NCBI GenBank assembly: GCA_013176395.1 | Contig: JABMLP010000015.1 | Span: forward strand, 434,001-498,000 | Length of the DNA stretch: 64,000 nt | Direction of reading: 5' to 3' | Source: Venturia oleaginea | Taxonomy: Eukaryota; Ascomycota; Dothideomycetes; Venturiales; Venturiaceae | Notes under the pieces: generated by a model | Told to the model about the DNA's origin: nothing | Database searches by the model: none | Seen by the model: only the letters and a program-made list of their open reading frames with translations | Shown here: one piece after another, positions 11,197-21,839 of the stretch | Numbering within the stretch: position 1 is the first letter of the stretch | Layout of the letters: the number at the start of each line of letters is the position of its first letter | Made by a program: the position numbers and the translations under genes

Positions 11197-12561
11197 TCAT
11201 ATCAGTACTTTATCTTCGATTCCGGGGAGAATATCCTCATCCCGAATTAGTACCAGGATGCCACAAGTAAAGCGTTCCACCAGTTTCATCAAGATCTGGT
11301 AATCCCAAACCAAGCTCCCAAAACGCTGTTCCACATCCCTCACCAGCCACGCATGGATGTCTTTATTCTGGGGCTGTCTTCGAATATACTTGCCCACCTC
11401 TTCCTGTCCTTTTGCGATGCGGTAAGGTTGGATGAACTCCAGCGTATAATACCAACTTTTTATGTCGAATAAGCATTGACTTTTCACAGACTGCGAACTC
11501 TTCCGTGGATTCCGAAGGTACGCCTTGGAGTAAAGTAAAGGTCGTAGGGTATCTGGCAGTTCCGTTTTCGTCGCTTCGTATTCGAGAACACTGTCCATCG
11601 GGACACTCTGGCATTCCGCGATCATTTCCTGGATCTCCCTCTCACGGCGTGAACTCAACATGCTTTCGACAAAGACTTCTATGAGATTTCCATGCTCTTG
11701 GAGACGGGCTCCCATGCCGAGGTCGTGCGTTGCCTTTATGAGAGTCTCTGGTACAAAAGGGATCATGCTCTGGCAAGTCTGGCTTGGCTTTTGCATCTCA
11801 GGAGGCTGTCTGTCTGTCGCACCTTCGACTTGGCTTCTCTAAGGATACATTTAAGAGTATGGGAGCCGCTTTACAACGGCGTGACAAAACTCACCTGGGC
11901 TGGTTGCATTTCCGACGATGCTGTCCCTCCCTCAAGTTCTGCGATCTTCTCCTTCAGGTTCAAGATCTCGGCTCACGAGGCCTTCTCCTCTCCACAAGCT
12001 TCTGACTTGGCCACCCATTCTCGAGTCGTCTTTTCGTAGCCCGTCACAATCTGGCCTATTGTCTGGAAATCATGTTTATGTTCCGCCTTCAATCGCCCGA
12101 TCTCGGCCCGCGAGGTTTTTACGTCTCTTCCCAGACCCTGTCATTGGTCTCCCAACCTTTGTCCTAGCAATTGGTCTCCTATCTGTATTATTGAGTCACT
12201 CTGCCATGGTATTGTGTACTTCTTTCCAATCCTTTTCCTTCTTCAGCTCCGCATCGGTATTGTATACAGCCGCTCTAGCCTTGCCGACTTCTACTCTGAA
12301 ATTGACGACTTCGATTCTAGCATGGCTGGCTTCCTGTTCGGCATTTCTGACTCTTTCTTTTAGGGCGTCATTCTCGCCTTCGAGGTTGTCGCAATAACTA
12401 AACGCCAATTCCAGGCCTTCATGGACTTTCCGCTTCTTGTTTCGGGATACCGCCACGGCTAGCACGATGCGACGCGATGCGATGTGAAGGAAGGGGAAGG
12501 GGAGTTCACGAAGAGGAGAGCGAAGCTCGACAGTTGTTTTTTGTGGTTGTGTTCGGGACAA
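11197..12561 (-). pseudogene. Coiled-coil protein gene, probably broken
   Basis: I do not recognise the product. The 5' part (12561-12196) encodes a basic patch (SRNKKRK) followed by a charged heptad-like helix and stops at a TGA. A second coiled-coil stretch (about 12125-11905; KTSRAEIGRLKAEHKHD, LKEKIAELEGG) lies in another frame and contains one in-frame TGA. A clean GTGAGT...TTAG intron then joins QPAQ in frame to the last exon, which runs to 11197 (MQKPSQT... ending DEDILPGIEDKVLI). The correct splice at the 3' end shows this was a real gene. The frame change and internal stop argue for decay, though an unrecognised intron could explain part of it. The basic patch plus coiled coil could be a remnant of a bZIP-type protein, but that is weak. 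Confidence 0.45.
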
Positions 12562-13643
12562 GTTGCGGATGACTATACTACTCTGAAAATTCGGTCGAAG
12601 AAATGATTAAATCAGCGTTATCATTTCAAATTTGAGATCGAGATCAATCCCAAGCTACCATCAGACTCTGGGCAACCCAAGACAGAGACCATGAGCCAAC
12701 CCCTCTCAGGGCAACAACTGACAGAAAAGCAGCGAGGTTCAACTTCCATTCGATTTCCACCTCGAGAAGAAGGATAACCTGGGATTGTAATGAGAGTTAA
12801 AGAAACGATCGGATTGATGGATATCGATGTTCATGGCAGGAGTCTTGTGATGATAACAGCATCTGCATCTGCATCTGCATCTGCGAACTGAAACAAACCA
12901 CAAGAAAGAATTATGATTACCAGCACTCGGCAGAAAGGATGGAGAGAGAAATTTGGAAATAAAAGGAATTGGAGATGTGGGAGAAATAGTCAAAGCAACT
13001 GAATTAGTACGTGTCTGAGGCGGGATTTGAGAAAAAAGAGCTGACTTCGAAAATCTTCTCCTAATCTAGCCTTCGATGTGACACATTATGGACCCAGTAA
13101 GGATACAAAATATTGACAAGGTATTAGCTAAAGAAACCGCGAAATTCATCTGAATCCCAGAGAAAAAACTCATATTCATCTACATCTCGATCTCCAAAGC
13201 AAAAGCTCGGACCATTCAAATATCATACAGACAAAGATAAAACCTACACCCCATAATCGAACGCCCAACAGACAAGAAACCGAACGCTCACCAATTATAT
13301 TGAATAAGCCCAGTAAAGAGGAAGAGGAGCGGGAATCTTTACTGGGGCCACTGAGCAATTGAATCAGCCGATCGTGCTGGTCAAACCGGATTTTTTCTTA
13401 TCCCCCACCAACAAGACCAGGACGCCATATTGGATTTGGATACCGACACTTTCACTTTGATGAAATTATATAGCATACATTGTCGCTAGGAATGCTTTCC
13501 AAGACGCTCAACTTTCAACTTTCGGGAGGACTTCAGGTTATCATGGTACGAAGTCTGACTTTCTTGAGTGCCAACCATGGCTAGTTAACTCACAGGATTG
13601 TAGAATACTCGTAATAAAGAGGTCACATACTAGTACTTCAACC
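12562..13643. other. Gene-free stretch with a CATCTG microsatellite
   Basis: No convincing coding sequence. A (GCATCT)4 run lies at about 12860-12884. The region is AT-leaning and carries only short, stop-ridden frames. Confidence 0.5.
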
Positions 13644-14325
13644 ATGGATCCCTCCACAAACACCATGACCCATCACGGGCAGTCAAAGCGATCCACCCCA
13701 TCACAGCAGTCAAAGCGATCAAAATCCCATATCTACCACACCCGAACCTCCCAACTCCCCTCTCCTCAATAAACCCATTCACACCACCAAAGGAATCGCG
13801 TCAGAACCTGACATCCAACGGCGACGACACACCCATGGCCCGCACCGCACCACCACCCTGGGTCCCAACCTTCGCACCCACCGACCCCCCAACCTAACAC
13901 TGGCTCGGATCAAAGATAAACCTCCAAGAGCACTACATCCAAGAATGCCACAACCACCCTGTAACTCGAAAACGAAGTCACCGAACTCACAGAGGAACTA
14001 GATCTAGTGAAACGGCACGCAAGGGAATTGGCGAGGGAGAATAAAGCGTTGGGGGGGGGGGGGGGGGGGGGGAGGTTAGAGAGGGGGTTTTTCGTGAACA
14101 GGTTCTCAGGAGAAAGGTGAGGGAGATGAGAGAGAGGGATAGGGAGAGGGAGGAGGAGGAGGAGGAGGAGTAGGGCGGAGATTAAGGGAATTAGGTGCTG
14201 AGCGGAAGAGCAGGAGGTTGGAGAGGGAAAGTAGGCTGTTGAAAGCGAAAATGGACAAGTTGGAAAATACCCTAGCTGCAGCGGCTGAGATGATTGGTCA
14301 GACAGGTGAGGGTGTTGCGAGTTGA
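13644..14325 (+). pseudogene. Decayed coiled-coil gene remnant
   Basis: An ATG at 13644 opens a Ser/Lys/Gln-rich frame of about 40 codons that stops. Later pieces in other frames look like charged coiled coil: LENEVTELTEELDLVKRHA followed by RELARENKAL at about 13966-14050, and RRLERESRLLKAKMDKLE plus a short tail ending in GVAS and a stop at 14325. They are separated by a TAA, a 22-base G run and an (AGG)n purine run. The pieces could be one ancestral coiled-coil protein broken by homopolymer growth and stops. No function can be assigned. It resembles in style, not demonstrably in sequence, the coiled-coil genes at 11.2-12.6 kb and 62.5 kb. Confidence 0.4.
14051..14072. repeat. G22 homopolymer
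   Basis: Twenty-two consecutive G residues, inside the decayed coiled-coil remnant. A run of this length is hypermutable and error-prone in sequencing, so its exact length should not be trusted. Confidence 0.85.
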
Positions 14326-15164
14326 GTTTGTGAAGGGGATGCAGGCCCCGAAGAAAATAGCACTAGAAGTATGGTTGCGCTGGATTTCCCTCTGTTCACA
14401 ACGGGGACGCGGATGTGGATGTAGATGTGGATATTCACCAAAGACTTCTAGAAAACGGTTCCTATATCTAAACCCCTTACGCTGTTACAAATGTAATAGG
14501 GGACCCGATACGAGTTGTATTAAGGCTGTATCTAGAGATTCGAATCGCTTTCTTATACAGCGTCAGATTATCACAACATACCATCTTAATGACTTCCCCT
14601 TTCAAATTACCAAAGCGATAGGCATTTGATCAATTTAGAGTCGAAGTTGTGACTTGCCGATTGACTTCGACTCAAGGGAAAAAAAAAAAAAAAAAAAAAA
14701 GGGGTACAAGCCATTATACCTATTTCTTCGATACTTACGGCTTGAGAATCAGCTCCAGGTAAATATGAGTCTTACAGGAGCGATTGACATAAGGGCATTA
14801 CATAATCGCTTCAAGCTGGCAAGTCTTAACAGTCCGAAAAACCTTCACTTTGATACCCATGTCTAAAACAGGAGTTATACGTATTTTTCACGTTCAACAA
14901 TAACACCACAGCACGGCATCCTTCGTTGAACGCCACCTCACAATTCGGGTTCCCCAAAACATCCTCGTGAGTCCCATCCCCGTCCTCACCAGAAACTTTG
15001 CGTATATAGCAGCAGGCGGAATTGAAATCTGCCCTTCTTTAGCAGCCGCCTCAATCAAGCAATCTCTCCTCCTGAATCCGTGCTCGCTTTGTCTTTACAA
15101 CCTTGAGTTTCTCCGTCTCTCTTCTCTTGAGGCACCTGGTGGTGGGTGTAGGCTTTGCGATCCT
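14326..15164. other. Gene-free stretch
   Basis: No gene seen. It contains a stem-loop followed by A22 (listed separately) and a short segment near 14538 (gattcgaatc) that is one base off a polymerase III box B. I found no matching box A, so I do not call a tRNA or SINE. Confidence 0.4.
14638..14700. repeat. 10-bp inverted repeat followed by A22
   Basis: gagtcgaagt at 14638-14647 pairs perfectly with acttcgactc at 14664-14673 across a 16-nt loop. Six bases later an A22 run fills 14679-14700. A hairpin followed by an A-tract could be the 3' tail of a retroposed RNA, but no target duplication was found. Confidence 0.6.
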
Positions 15165-16725
15165 TTACTTTTCCAATTTCTCACCCAAGATCGAGGGGTT
15201 GGTGATGTACCAGTGAACAATGTCGCACGCAGCGATAGCGTCTTCGAGGCTGCGGTGGCCATAATTTCCGGCATTCTGAATTTCTCGGCTTAGTTTGCCT
15301 ATTGTCATGGTCTTCAGGGACAAGTCTCCGGAGCCTTTAGCCTTTGGCTTGGCTGCTTGCTTCTGTTGGAGTATCTCTTTGGCAGAGATGGATGGGACAG
15401 GTTGCGGGGGAATTATACTGTTTGGTCGTGTTAGCAGGAGCTTGGATTGAAATCAACAGCGATAAATTTATGTCAATTGTTGTGCAAGGATGGCAGGATG
15501 TCTGCGCCGTTGAAACGAAGAAGTGAGTGACATACCTGGCAATGATAACGGGCTTTCTTTCAGCCTTATCCTTTTCGGCTTCCTCTTAGGCCGCGTTTTC
15601 AGCCTTCTTCTTCTCTTCCAAGACCTTAGCCTTGATCGCCCTCTGTTTTTGAACTTCTGCACTCATCGCCGCCTCTTTAGCCTCTCGAATTGGCGTCTGT
15701 TCAATCCAACCAAGAATGCCGGAGTCGACAACAGCGCGATGGATCCATCGTAGCGACCTTAGATTGGTGGGTGCGCTGTGGCCTACCACAATTGTTTCCG
15801 GTCCTACGAAGTTTCAGACGGCCTTGCGGGCATTCTCAACGCCAAATATGCAACTGTTTGTCTTGCGGGCCTGGTTTAGTTGGGGCCACGTGACTCCGGA
15901 GTACTTTGTGTTGGGGTGGAGAAGCTCTGCATCAGGCCAAACAAGTCGATCGACAAGTGGTGTGCCGATAAAGTAGTCAACTACTGTCACTCGGATGAGT
16001 TCACTGTCGCCGGCTTTACTTATGCCCACCTCGCAATCGATTGCCACGGCGGCACGGATGTTGGGTTTCTAAACAGGTGTGTGTCAGTACTAGACTTCAT
16101 CGCTGACACTGATATCGGTATAAAGTTCTGGCGAGGTTGGGATCCAGAACGGCCAGGAGCTTATCGATATCGATCTGAATAGGGACATGCTGTTCTGTAA
16201 TCCGCCCTTGGAGTGACGTGATATTGATGGATGTGCTCAATTTGTTCGATTCGAGGATAAAGTGCAGCTACATGGTCTTGGAACCCGGCACAGGGTTCTG
16301 CAGGAACTTGATGATGGCAGCAAGTCCACACGTTATTGACAGGCGTGCCAGGATGGAACCTGCATCGTAGCTCAGGCTCCTTGGGCGGCTTCGCATCCTT
16401 TGATGAGTAGTTGGATGCGATATGGGAGACGCCCTTTGGTGGTTGATATTGGCGCAGGAACTTCTTCATCGCTGGAGATATATTTAATTTAGATGGAGTA
16501 ATGAAAATTCCTGCTTGACACTGATGACTTACGTTTGCTGCAGCCGGAACATCGCCTGAGTCCCTCAAAGTCCAAAGCCGCCAAAGGGCTGACGATGTAT
16601 CCATGTCTTGAGAGCGTGTCGACATGGTGCACCAAGCTCTGGAGGGTCTCAAGGTAGTGATGATGGTCATCGTTATCGCTCGTGGATGGGGGATTTGCTT
16701 CGCGTCGTTGGCTATTGAAAGCCAT
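15165..16725 (-). pseudogene. RNA exonuclease (Rex/ISG20-type DEDDh), broken
   Basis: The pieces match the fungal RNA exonuclease family in order. The start is at 16725 (MAFNSQRREANPP) with CSGCSK, then a GTAAGT...CCAG intron, then a zinc-like module (CRFHPG, WTCC, EPCAGFQDH). The DEDDh core follows: AIDCEVG (catalytic D, E), LIRVTVVDYF, HLNT-like HPNTKYSGVTW, and VVGHS near 15780. The end is a clean last exon ending GEKLEK at 15165. Three lesions break it: about 120 nt without a usable donor between the zinc module and the core, TGA between ENARKAV and NFVGPE (where the family has Trp), and TAA after KKAENAA. The rest of the reading remains well preserved, so inactivation looks fairly recent. 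It lies directly 3' of ATG10 on the same strand. An active paralogue elsewhere is likely. Confidence 0.75.
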
Positions 16726-16920
16726 GATGGGCGGGTAGTCAAAGATGTCGGTGAAGTGGGAGAAAATGCGATTGATGCGTAGGTGCGGAATGGTCGTCTT
16801 TGTTTGTTGACAAAGAGGCAGGCGCTTTTGGGCTGACTGGATTTGGGATGGACATTTGCGATGATCAGAGGTGATAGTCACAATTGATATCCATCAAAAT
16901 ACCCAGAGCCCGTTCAGGTG

Positions 16921-17771
16921 TTAGGTGATCTTTGAGAATTGATCCTCATGTTTTCTGGCCCCTAGCGACAAAGGAGCATTCAGTCCGACTGTCCCACCGA
17001 TTATGCCCATCCACAGCAACATATACTCCCCAGATGTCACTGTCCTCCCTCCAGCGACCTCTCGCAAAGCATCTGCAGTCTGGCAGGGATGGATGAAAAA
17101 GGTCGGGACATCGGTGATGGGGTGATTCTGGTCGTGGGTCAGTATCTCGATATGATCAAGGATATCTGGGTCACCATCTCGATATGATGAAAGATATCTG
17201 GGTCACTATCTTGATATGATCAAGGACATCTGAATCTGCTTACCGTCATGGATAGTCCTCCCATAACGCCCACAGCTCGCATCTGGTGTCGATAGACTTC
17301 TGGAACGAGCAGAAGATAGATTTTCTCACTGTCTGCCACCAACTGGCCATTGAAGTCGCGGATCGATAAGTATAGGACGGGAACAGAGTAGGATGGTGAG
17401 AACAAGATGTCGTATTCGATTTTGAAATCATGTTGCTGCGAATCTTGATATTCATGGCGCGGGAGAGCTTCTTCGTCGGGTTCTTCCATCATATCATCGT
17501 CGTGAGCGCTCTTCAGCGACTCATTTGATTGCTCAGTCTTAGATGCTCTTATTGCTCGTGATATCCGAAGGAAGCACTCGTTTTCCTACAGCCTGTAAGA
17601 AAGCAGTTGTACCACGTCCACGAAGCACAAGAACTGTACCACGGTCCTATGTTGAACAGTTTGCCAGTCTGCCGGGTCTGTATCTCGCTCCTCGAAGGAG
17701 GTAACAAGTTCTTCACATATCAAGTGAAACTCGTGCTTGTCAAGAAAAGGGTAGTTTGTAAGGGGAGTCAT
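16921..17771 (-). CDS. atg10: Autophagy E2-like enzyme Atg10
   Basis: Three exons: 17771-17640, 17585-17244 and 17127-16921, joined by introns of 54 nt (GTACAG...TGTAG) and 116 nt (GTAAGC...CCAG), both in phase 0. The 226-residue product starts MTPLTNYPFLDKHEF, has the FLRISR strand, then YDILFSPSYSVPVLYL, VPEVYRHQMRAVGVMGG and the catalytic cysteine in HPC (Cys173). All of this is typical of Atg10, which conjugates Atg12 to Atg5 in autophagosome formation. The first intron's acceptor must be the second AG (after GCTG), because the earlier one would leave an in-frame TAG. The second intron carries a three-copy 32-bp repeat. The gene diverges from the phosphoserine aminotransferase gene across a 310-bp spacer. 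The acidic linker between residues ~65 and 85 is not diagnostic. Confidence 0.88.
17136..17231. repeat. 32-bp tandem repeat x3 inside an ATG10 intron
   Basis: Three adjacent 32-bp units, each beginning gggtca and containing atctcgatatgat or a one-base variant, lie wholly within the second ATG10 intron (17128-17243). They account for most of its unusual 116-nt length; the other introns here are 49-82 nt. Confidence 0.92.
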
Positions 17772-18081
17772 CAGAAATAGACGGATCTTGACAAGTTCTC
17801 ATAATCAATCATTAACCACTCGAGCGCAATACTTGAGAGTCAATGCCATTGTTCATGTTCTGTGGTCTGTCAATCACAGGGGGTTGAACTTGATCTAGCG
17901 CGTCCCCCACCAGAATCGTGATGGCTAGGATCTTCTACCGGCTACCCCACAACATCGCGCATCCGTCTTCGGAGGGGGTACGGCAATGCGACAAACAAAT
18001 TTTCTTTCGAAAGAGTCATCTGCCCTGTACATATAACGCTTCTCCGCTCACTGTCCCAGCTCTCCCTCGATTGCCTCAACA
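17772..18081. promoter_or_regulatory. Shared promoter region, atg10 / ser1
   Basis: The 310 bp between the start codons of two divergent genes must carry both promoters. I see no clear TATA box or known operator. The frame that runs through it on the plus strand from 17918 is a chance upstream extension of the aminotransferase's second frame. Confidence 0.5.
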
Positions 18082-19485
18082 ATGCCGTCCAGAGAAGAAA
18101 TTCACTACTTTGGGGCTGGCCCAGCGCCTCTCCCAACCCCCGTCCTCGAAGCGGCGTCCACAGCCCTGCTCAACTACAAGAACCAAGGCATTGGCCTCTG
18201 TGAGATCTCCCACCGTAGCGGAGATGCGAACCAGATTACTTGGCGACGCAAAGTCGGCTATTACCAACCTTCTCGATATACCAGACGATTACGAGATTCT
18301 CTTCCTGCAGGGCGGAGGCAGTGGCGAGTTCAGCGCCGTGGTGTATAACCTTGTCAGCATATGGGTCGAGAAGAGGAGAGTAAAAGCTACCGAAGACATC
18401 ACAGTAGCATTGGCCGACGGAAAAGAGACGGGCGATCTCGAGACAAAGGTGTTTGAAAGGCTGCAGAGAGAGGTTAACGAGGAATTAAAGCTGGACTACT
18501 TGGTCACCGGAAGCTGGAGTTTGAAGGCGTCACAAGAGGCAGCAAGACTGGTGGGAAAGGAAAAAATCAATGTTGCTACAGACTCGCGGAAGGCCAACAA
18601 TGGCAAGTTTGGAGTCATCGCAGATGAGAAGGAATGGACTTTGACCAAGCGGAAGAGGGAGGGCGGACCGGGAAGCGCACTGATCTACTTCTGTGACAAC
18701 GAGACTGTGGACGGAGTTGAGTTTCCGTCTTTCCCTTCTAGTCTGGAGTCGCATCCTGAAGACGCTGTGGACGACGATCTCCCCATGGTAGTCGCAGATA
18801 TGTCTTCAAACTTTATCAGCCGCAAAGTCGATGTCAAGAAATACGCCGTCATCTTTGGCGGAGCTCAGAAGAACGTCGGCAATGCAGGTGTAACCATAGT
18901 GATTCTGCGGAAGTCACTGCTACCCCCCCACTCCAATATGGCAAACGCGGATCTGTTGAGACAGTTGAATCTACCCGTTGGTCCTGTTGTTTTCGACTGG
19001 CCCACCATTGCAAAGAATAACTCTCTATACAATACCCTGCCGATCTTCGACGTATGGGTCGCGGGGCAGGTCATGGCGAACTTGGCCACTTCTTTTGGAG
19101 TTAAAAAGATTGGCGGACAGGAAGAAGTTTCAGCCCAAAAGGCAGAAATAGTGTACGCTCAGCTTGACGACGCGCCAGACGTGTACCAAGTCGTCCCGGC
19201 CAAGAGCGCGCGAAGCAGAATGAACATTTGTTTCCGCGTAGCTGGCGGCGACGCAGACAAAGAAAAGGCCTTCTTAGCAGGAGCAGAAAAGAGGGGGCTG
19301 ATGGGTTTGAAAGGTCACAGAAGTGTCGGCGGGATACGGGCCAGCAACTGTAAGTTTCAATCCGTTTCCCCGTTTGAAGATGAAATGAAATATATTGACT
19401 CCCCTCGGCAGACAATGCCGTATCTCTGGAGGGCGTCAAGAAACTGTCACAATACCTTGCGGACTTTGCAAAGGAAAACGCATGA
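18082..19485 (+). pseudogene. ser1: Phosphoserine aminotransferase with a one-base frameshift
   Basis: PLP enzyme of the phosphorylated serine pathway (3-phosphohydroxypyruvate to phosphoserine). The frame starting at 18082 gives HYFGAGPAPLPTPVLEAA and GIGLCEISHRSGDANQI; the continuation LGDAKSAITNLLDIPDDYE lies one base later, so a single surplus base at about 18236-18239 breaks the gene. From there to the end it is intact: LQGGGSGEFSAVVYNLV, the PLP-lysine motif GGAQKNVGNAG (~18860), and RSVGGIRASN. A 62-nt intron (19350-19411, GTAAGT...GCAG) then leads to a last exon ending LADFAKENA. No other lesion is visible. A very recent mutation, a strain difference or an assembly error are all possible; for a single-copy amino-acid gene, error is a serious option. 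It diverges from atg10. Confidence 0.82.
19350..19411 (+). other. Intron of the ser1 gene
   Basis: GTAAGT donor and GGCAG acceptor. Joining AGCAACT to ACAATGCC gives SNYNAVSLEGVKKL, the expected C-terminal sequence, followed by a stop at 19485. Confidence 0.85.
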
Positions 19486-21437
19486 GGTGTTTGTATCCTA
19501 GCTCTCTTTCGACGTGCCATGCATGTTTTCAACAACGCGATCAAGAGGTTCCATTGCATGCCTCGATTCCAAAACTCGAAACTTGTGCGCCAATTAAGGA
19601 GATAGTTTTGTTTTGTACTCGACGTCATACCGGACGCCACTTTTACGATGGAGATGGTTTGGTGCACCGGTGGCTTGAGACGCACGCGAGTCGTGATGGC
19701 TTCTGGAAGATAACCTCATGTGTCGGGATGCTGTTTTGTATGCATCTATGTGGAGGGATTATAGGCGCGCCCTCGTGTATCGAACTTATATCCTTGTGCC
19801 GATTCCCTACTGTGTGGAAGACGTGTTAGAAACAATAGAAACATGTATTCTATTTTTACAAATCGTAGGTAAACTCATAACCATTCCCGTCGCGCATGCG
19901 GTATGTGTTTATCCCGAGGTAATATATTTCCCAAGGCCTCACATGGCTTCAAACCGTCATTTTGAATTGGCGATGATGGATCTTTTTCGCCTCGGGTGAT
20001 TACGGGTTTGGTGTTTTGGAGGTTGTGGGCTGGTGGGATTTGGGAGATGTACTTTTACGAACTCTAGGTGATCCCGGTCTTCGTCCGGTACGAGGAACTT
20101 GTATCCGGGTGCGGCTCTCCACGATCTATACCGCTGGAGATATGTCGGGGATGGGTAATATCAAGGTCAAGGTTGAGGTTGAGGTTAAGATTAAGGTTAT
20201 CCGATGGTGGTGGTACGATGTATGGAAGATATATCCGCAGTCACAGCGGTGTGGTGTAGAAGTGGGCGGTGTGTGGATATTCCATTCGAATGCAGATGTA
20301 TGGGGGGTTCACAGCCTTGTACTTTGTAGACTTGCTTACCGTGTATTATTTACTATACACGGTGCAGCCCAAGTGACACCGTTCCATTCAACCCATGCGA
20401 CTCCGACCTTCGACCTGTACTCGTACCTGTACTTGAGTGGAGAGGAGAGGTGGATTTGGAGACGCCGCTTGGAGGAAAAATCAGTACTATATCCATTTCT
20501 ACCTCCTACCATATAAGCCCGTAACGAGAACGGATCTTCACACCCGAACCGAACCGATCCGATCAGGCGAGGAAGGAAGGAGGAAAGGCGGGGACGTCAC
20601 GTCGCTTGTTTCATCTGTCATCCTTCCGCCTTCTCCTTCCTTTGACTTTAACTCTGACTTCGGAACCCCAACCAACCCAATTTCACAAGCAAAGGTAAAC
20701 ACAAAGGTTGGCTCGGTACGGAGTATTCTACTCTGGAAATTGGAAGTTGGTAGTGGGAGGTTGGGGTTGGGGTTGGGTATCCATGTCCGGCTTCCCTCTT
20801 CAGTCATGATAAGTGATATTGATTGATGTATTGATATTTTTGACTCTATTGCTACTGGAGGAGAGAGAAACTACATGTCTCGCACAAGCATGCGAGCTTG
20901 AGCCCCGGGAACATTGGACAATTGGGTGACGGACATGACAGGTGGCATGTTATACATGATTGATTGAATGAGTTTGGGTGTGAGGTTATTCTCACAAGCC
21001 AAGCTAAGCGTATACGGAGCTGGTACAACAACAGGACTTTACAAGATCTATTTAGATATATGTTTTTGATACTGGAATTATATTACAGTAGTAATTTCTA
21101 CATACTTGGTTTCTTAGCCTAGAGGATGGGGTAAGTAGGTATGGACTCGGTTTTCGGGGTAAGGTGGTTATCACATGTCGTTGCTCTATTAAGCTATATC
21201 CATATGACTATCACTTCCACGTCACGACCGCATTCAAACCTGTATCGCAAGTCCCTTCCATCCGCCACCAACTACTTCAGAAAACAGATACCCCTTTCGT
21301 ACTACGTAAAGCAACAGAGAACTTATCATCAAGGTACTTCCTTTATTTTAATATCAGGGGATGATCTGTCCAAACTACAATTACAAAATCACAATTCCTA
21401 TTACCTACCACGTACTACCTGGTATACCTTCCTTCTT

Positions 21438-21839
21438 TCATAACAAGCGCATTCTTCGTCTTCGCCGCAATGATTTCGATCCACCTGTATCGCGATATTT
21501 CCCATCATCATGACGGTAATTTCTTTCGCATGTGATCTTGTCGGTTTTCGACCTCGTCCTTACCCTCGCCCTCCTCAAACCCGATCCCCTCCCCGAGAAC
21601 TCATCTTCTACATCGGCGTCATAAGCCTCGTCTTCAATTAACATTTGTTGCACTCGTAAATCTGCGTTTAAACGTTCGAGAGAGTGGTATAAGATCGGTG
21701 AAGTGTCATAGATGATCCTATACCGCAAGTTCATGAGATTGTGGAGACTTGTTTGGGCAGGGTCATTCTAATTGCTCTGATTGGGTCGGCTATGGTGTGC
21801 AGTTGTGGCGGTCGACATGGCATTTGGATAGTGTTGCAT
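21438..21839 (-). pseudogene. Unrecognised small gene with one in-frame TAG
   Basis: One frame reads from an ATG at 21839 (MQHYPNAMSTATTAHHSRPN) through a TAG at 21770-21768 into NDPAQTSLHNLMNLRYRII, then DTSPILYHSLERLNADLRVQ, and ends in a basic tail at 21438. The composition on both sides of the stop looks coding, and the TAG could derive from CAG by C-to-T change. I do not recognise the protein. It may instead be a chance frame. Confidence 0.3.

Noticed and set aside
13985..14160. Purine-rich AGG/GGA tract as a possible exon
   Set aside because: It is a low-complexity run next to the G22 homopolymer; any protein reading is Glu/Gly by composition only.
14500..14560. tRNA or SINE (gattcgaatc near-match to box B)
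   Set aside because: One mismatch in box B, no box A at the right spacing and no cloverleaf.
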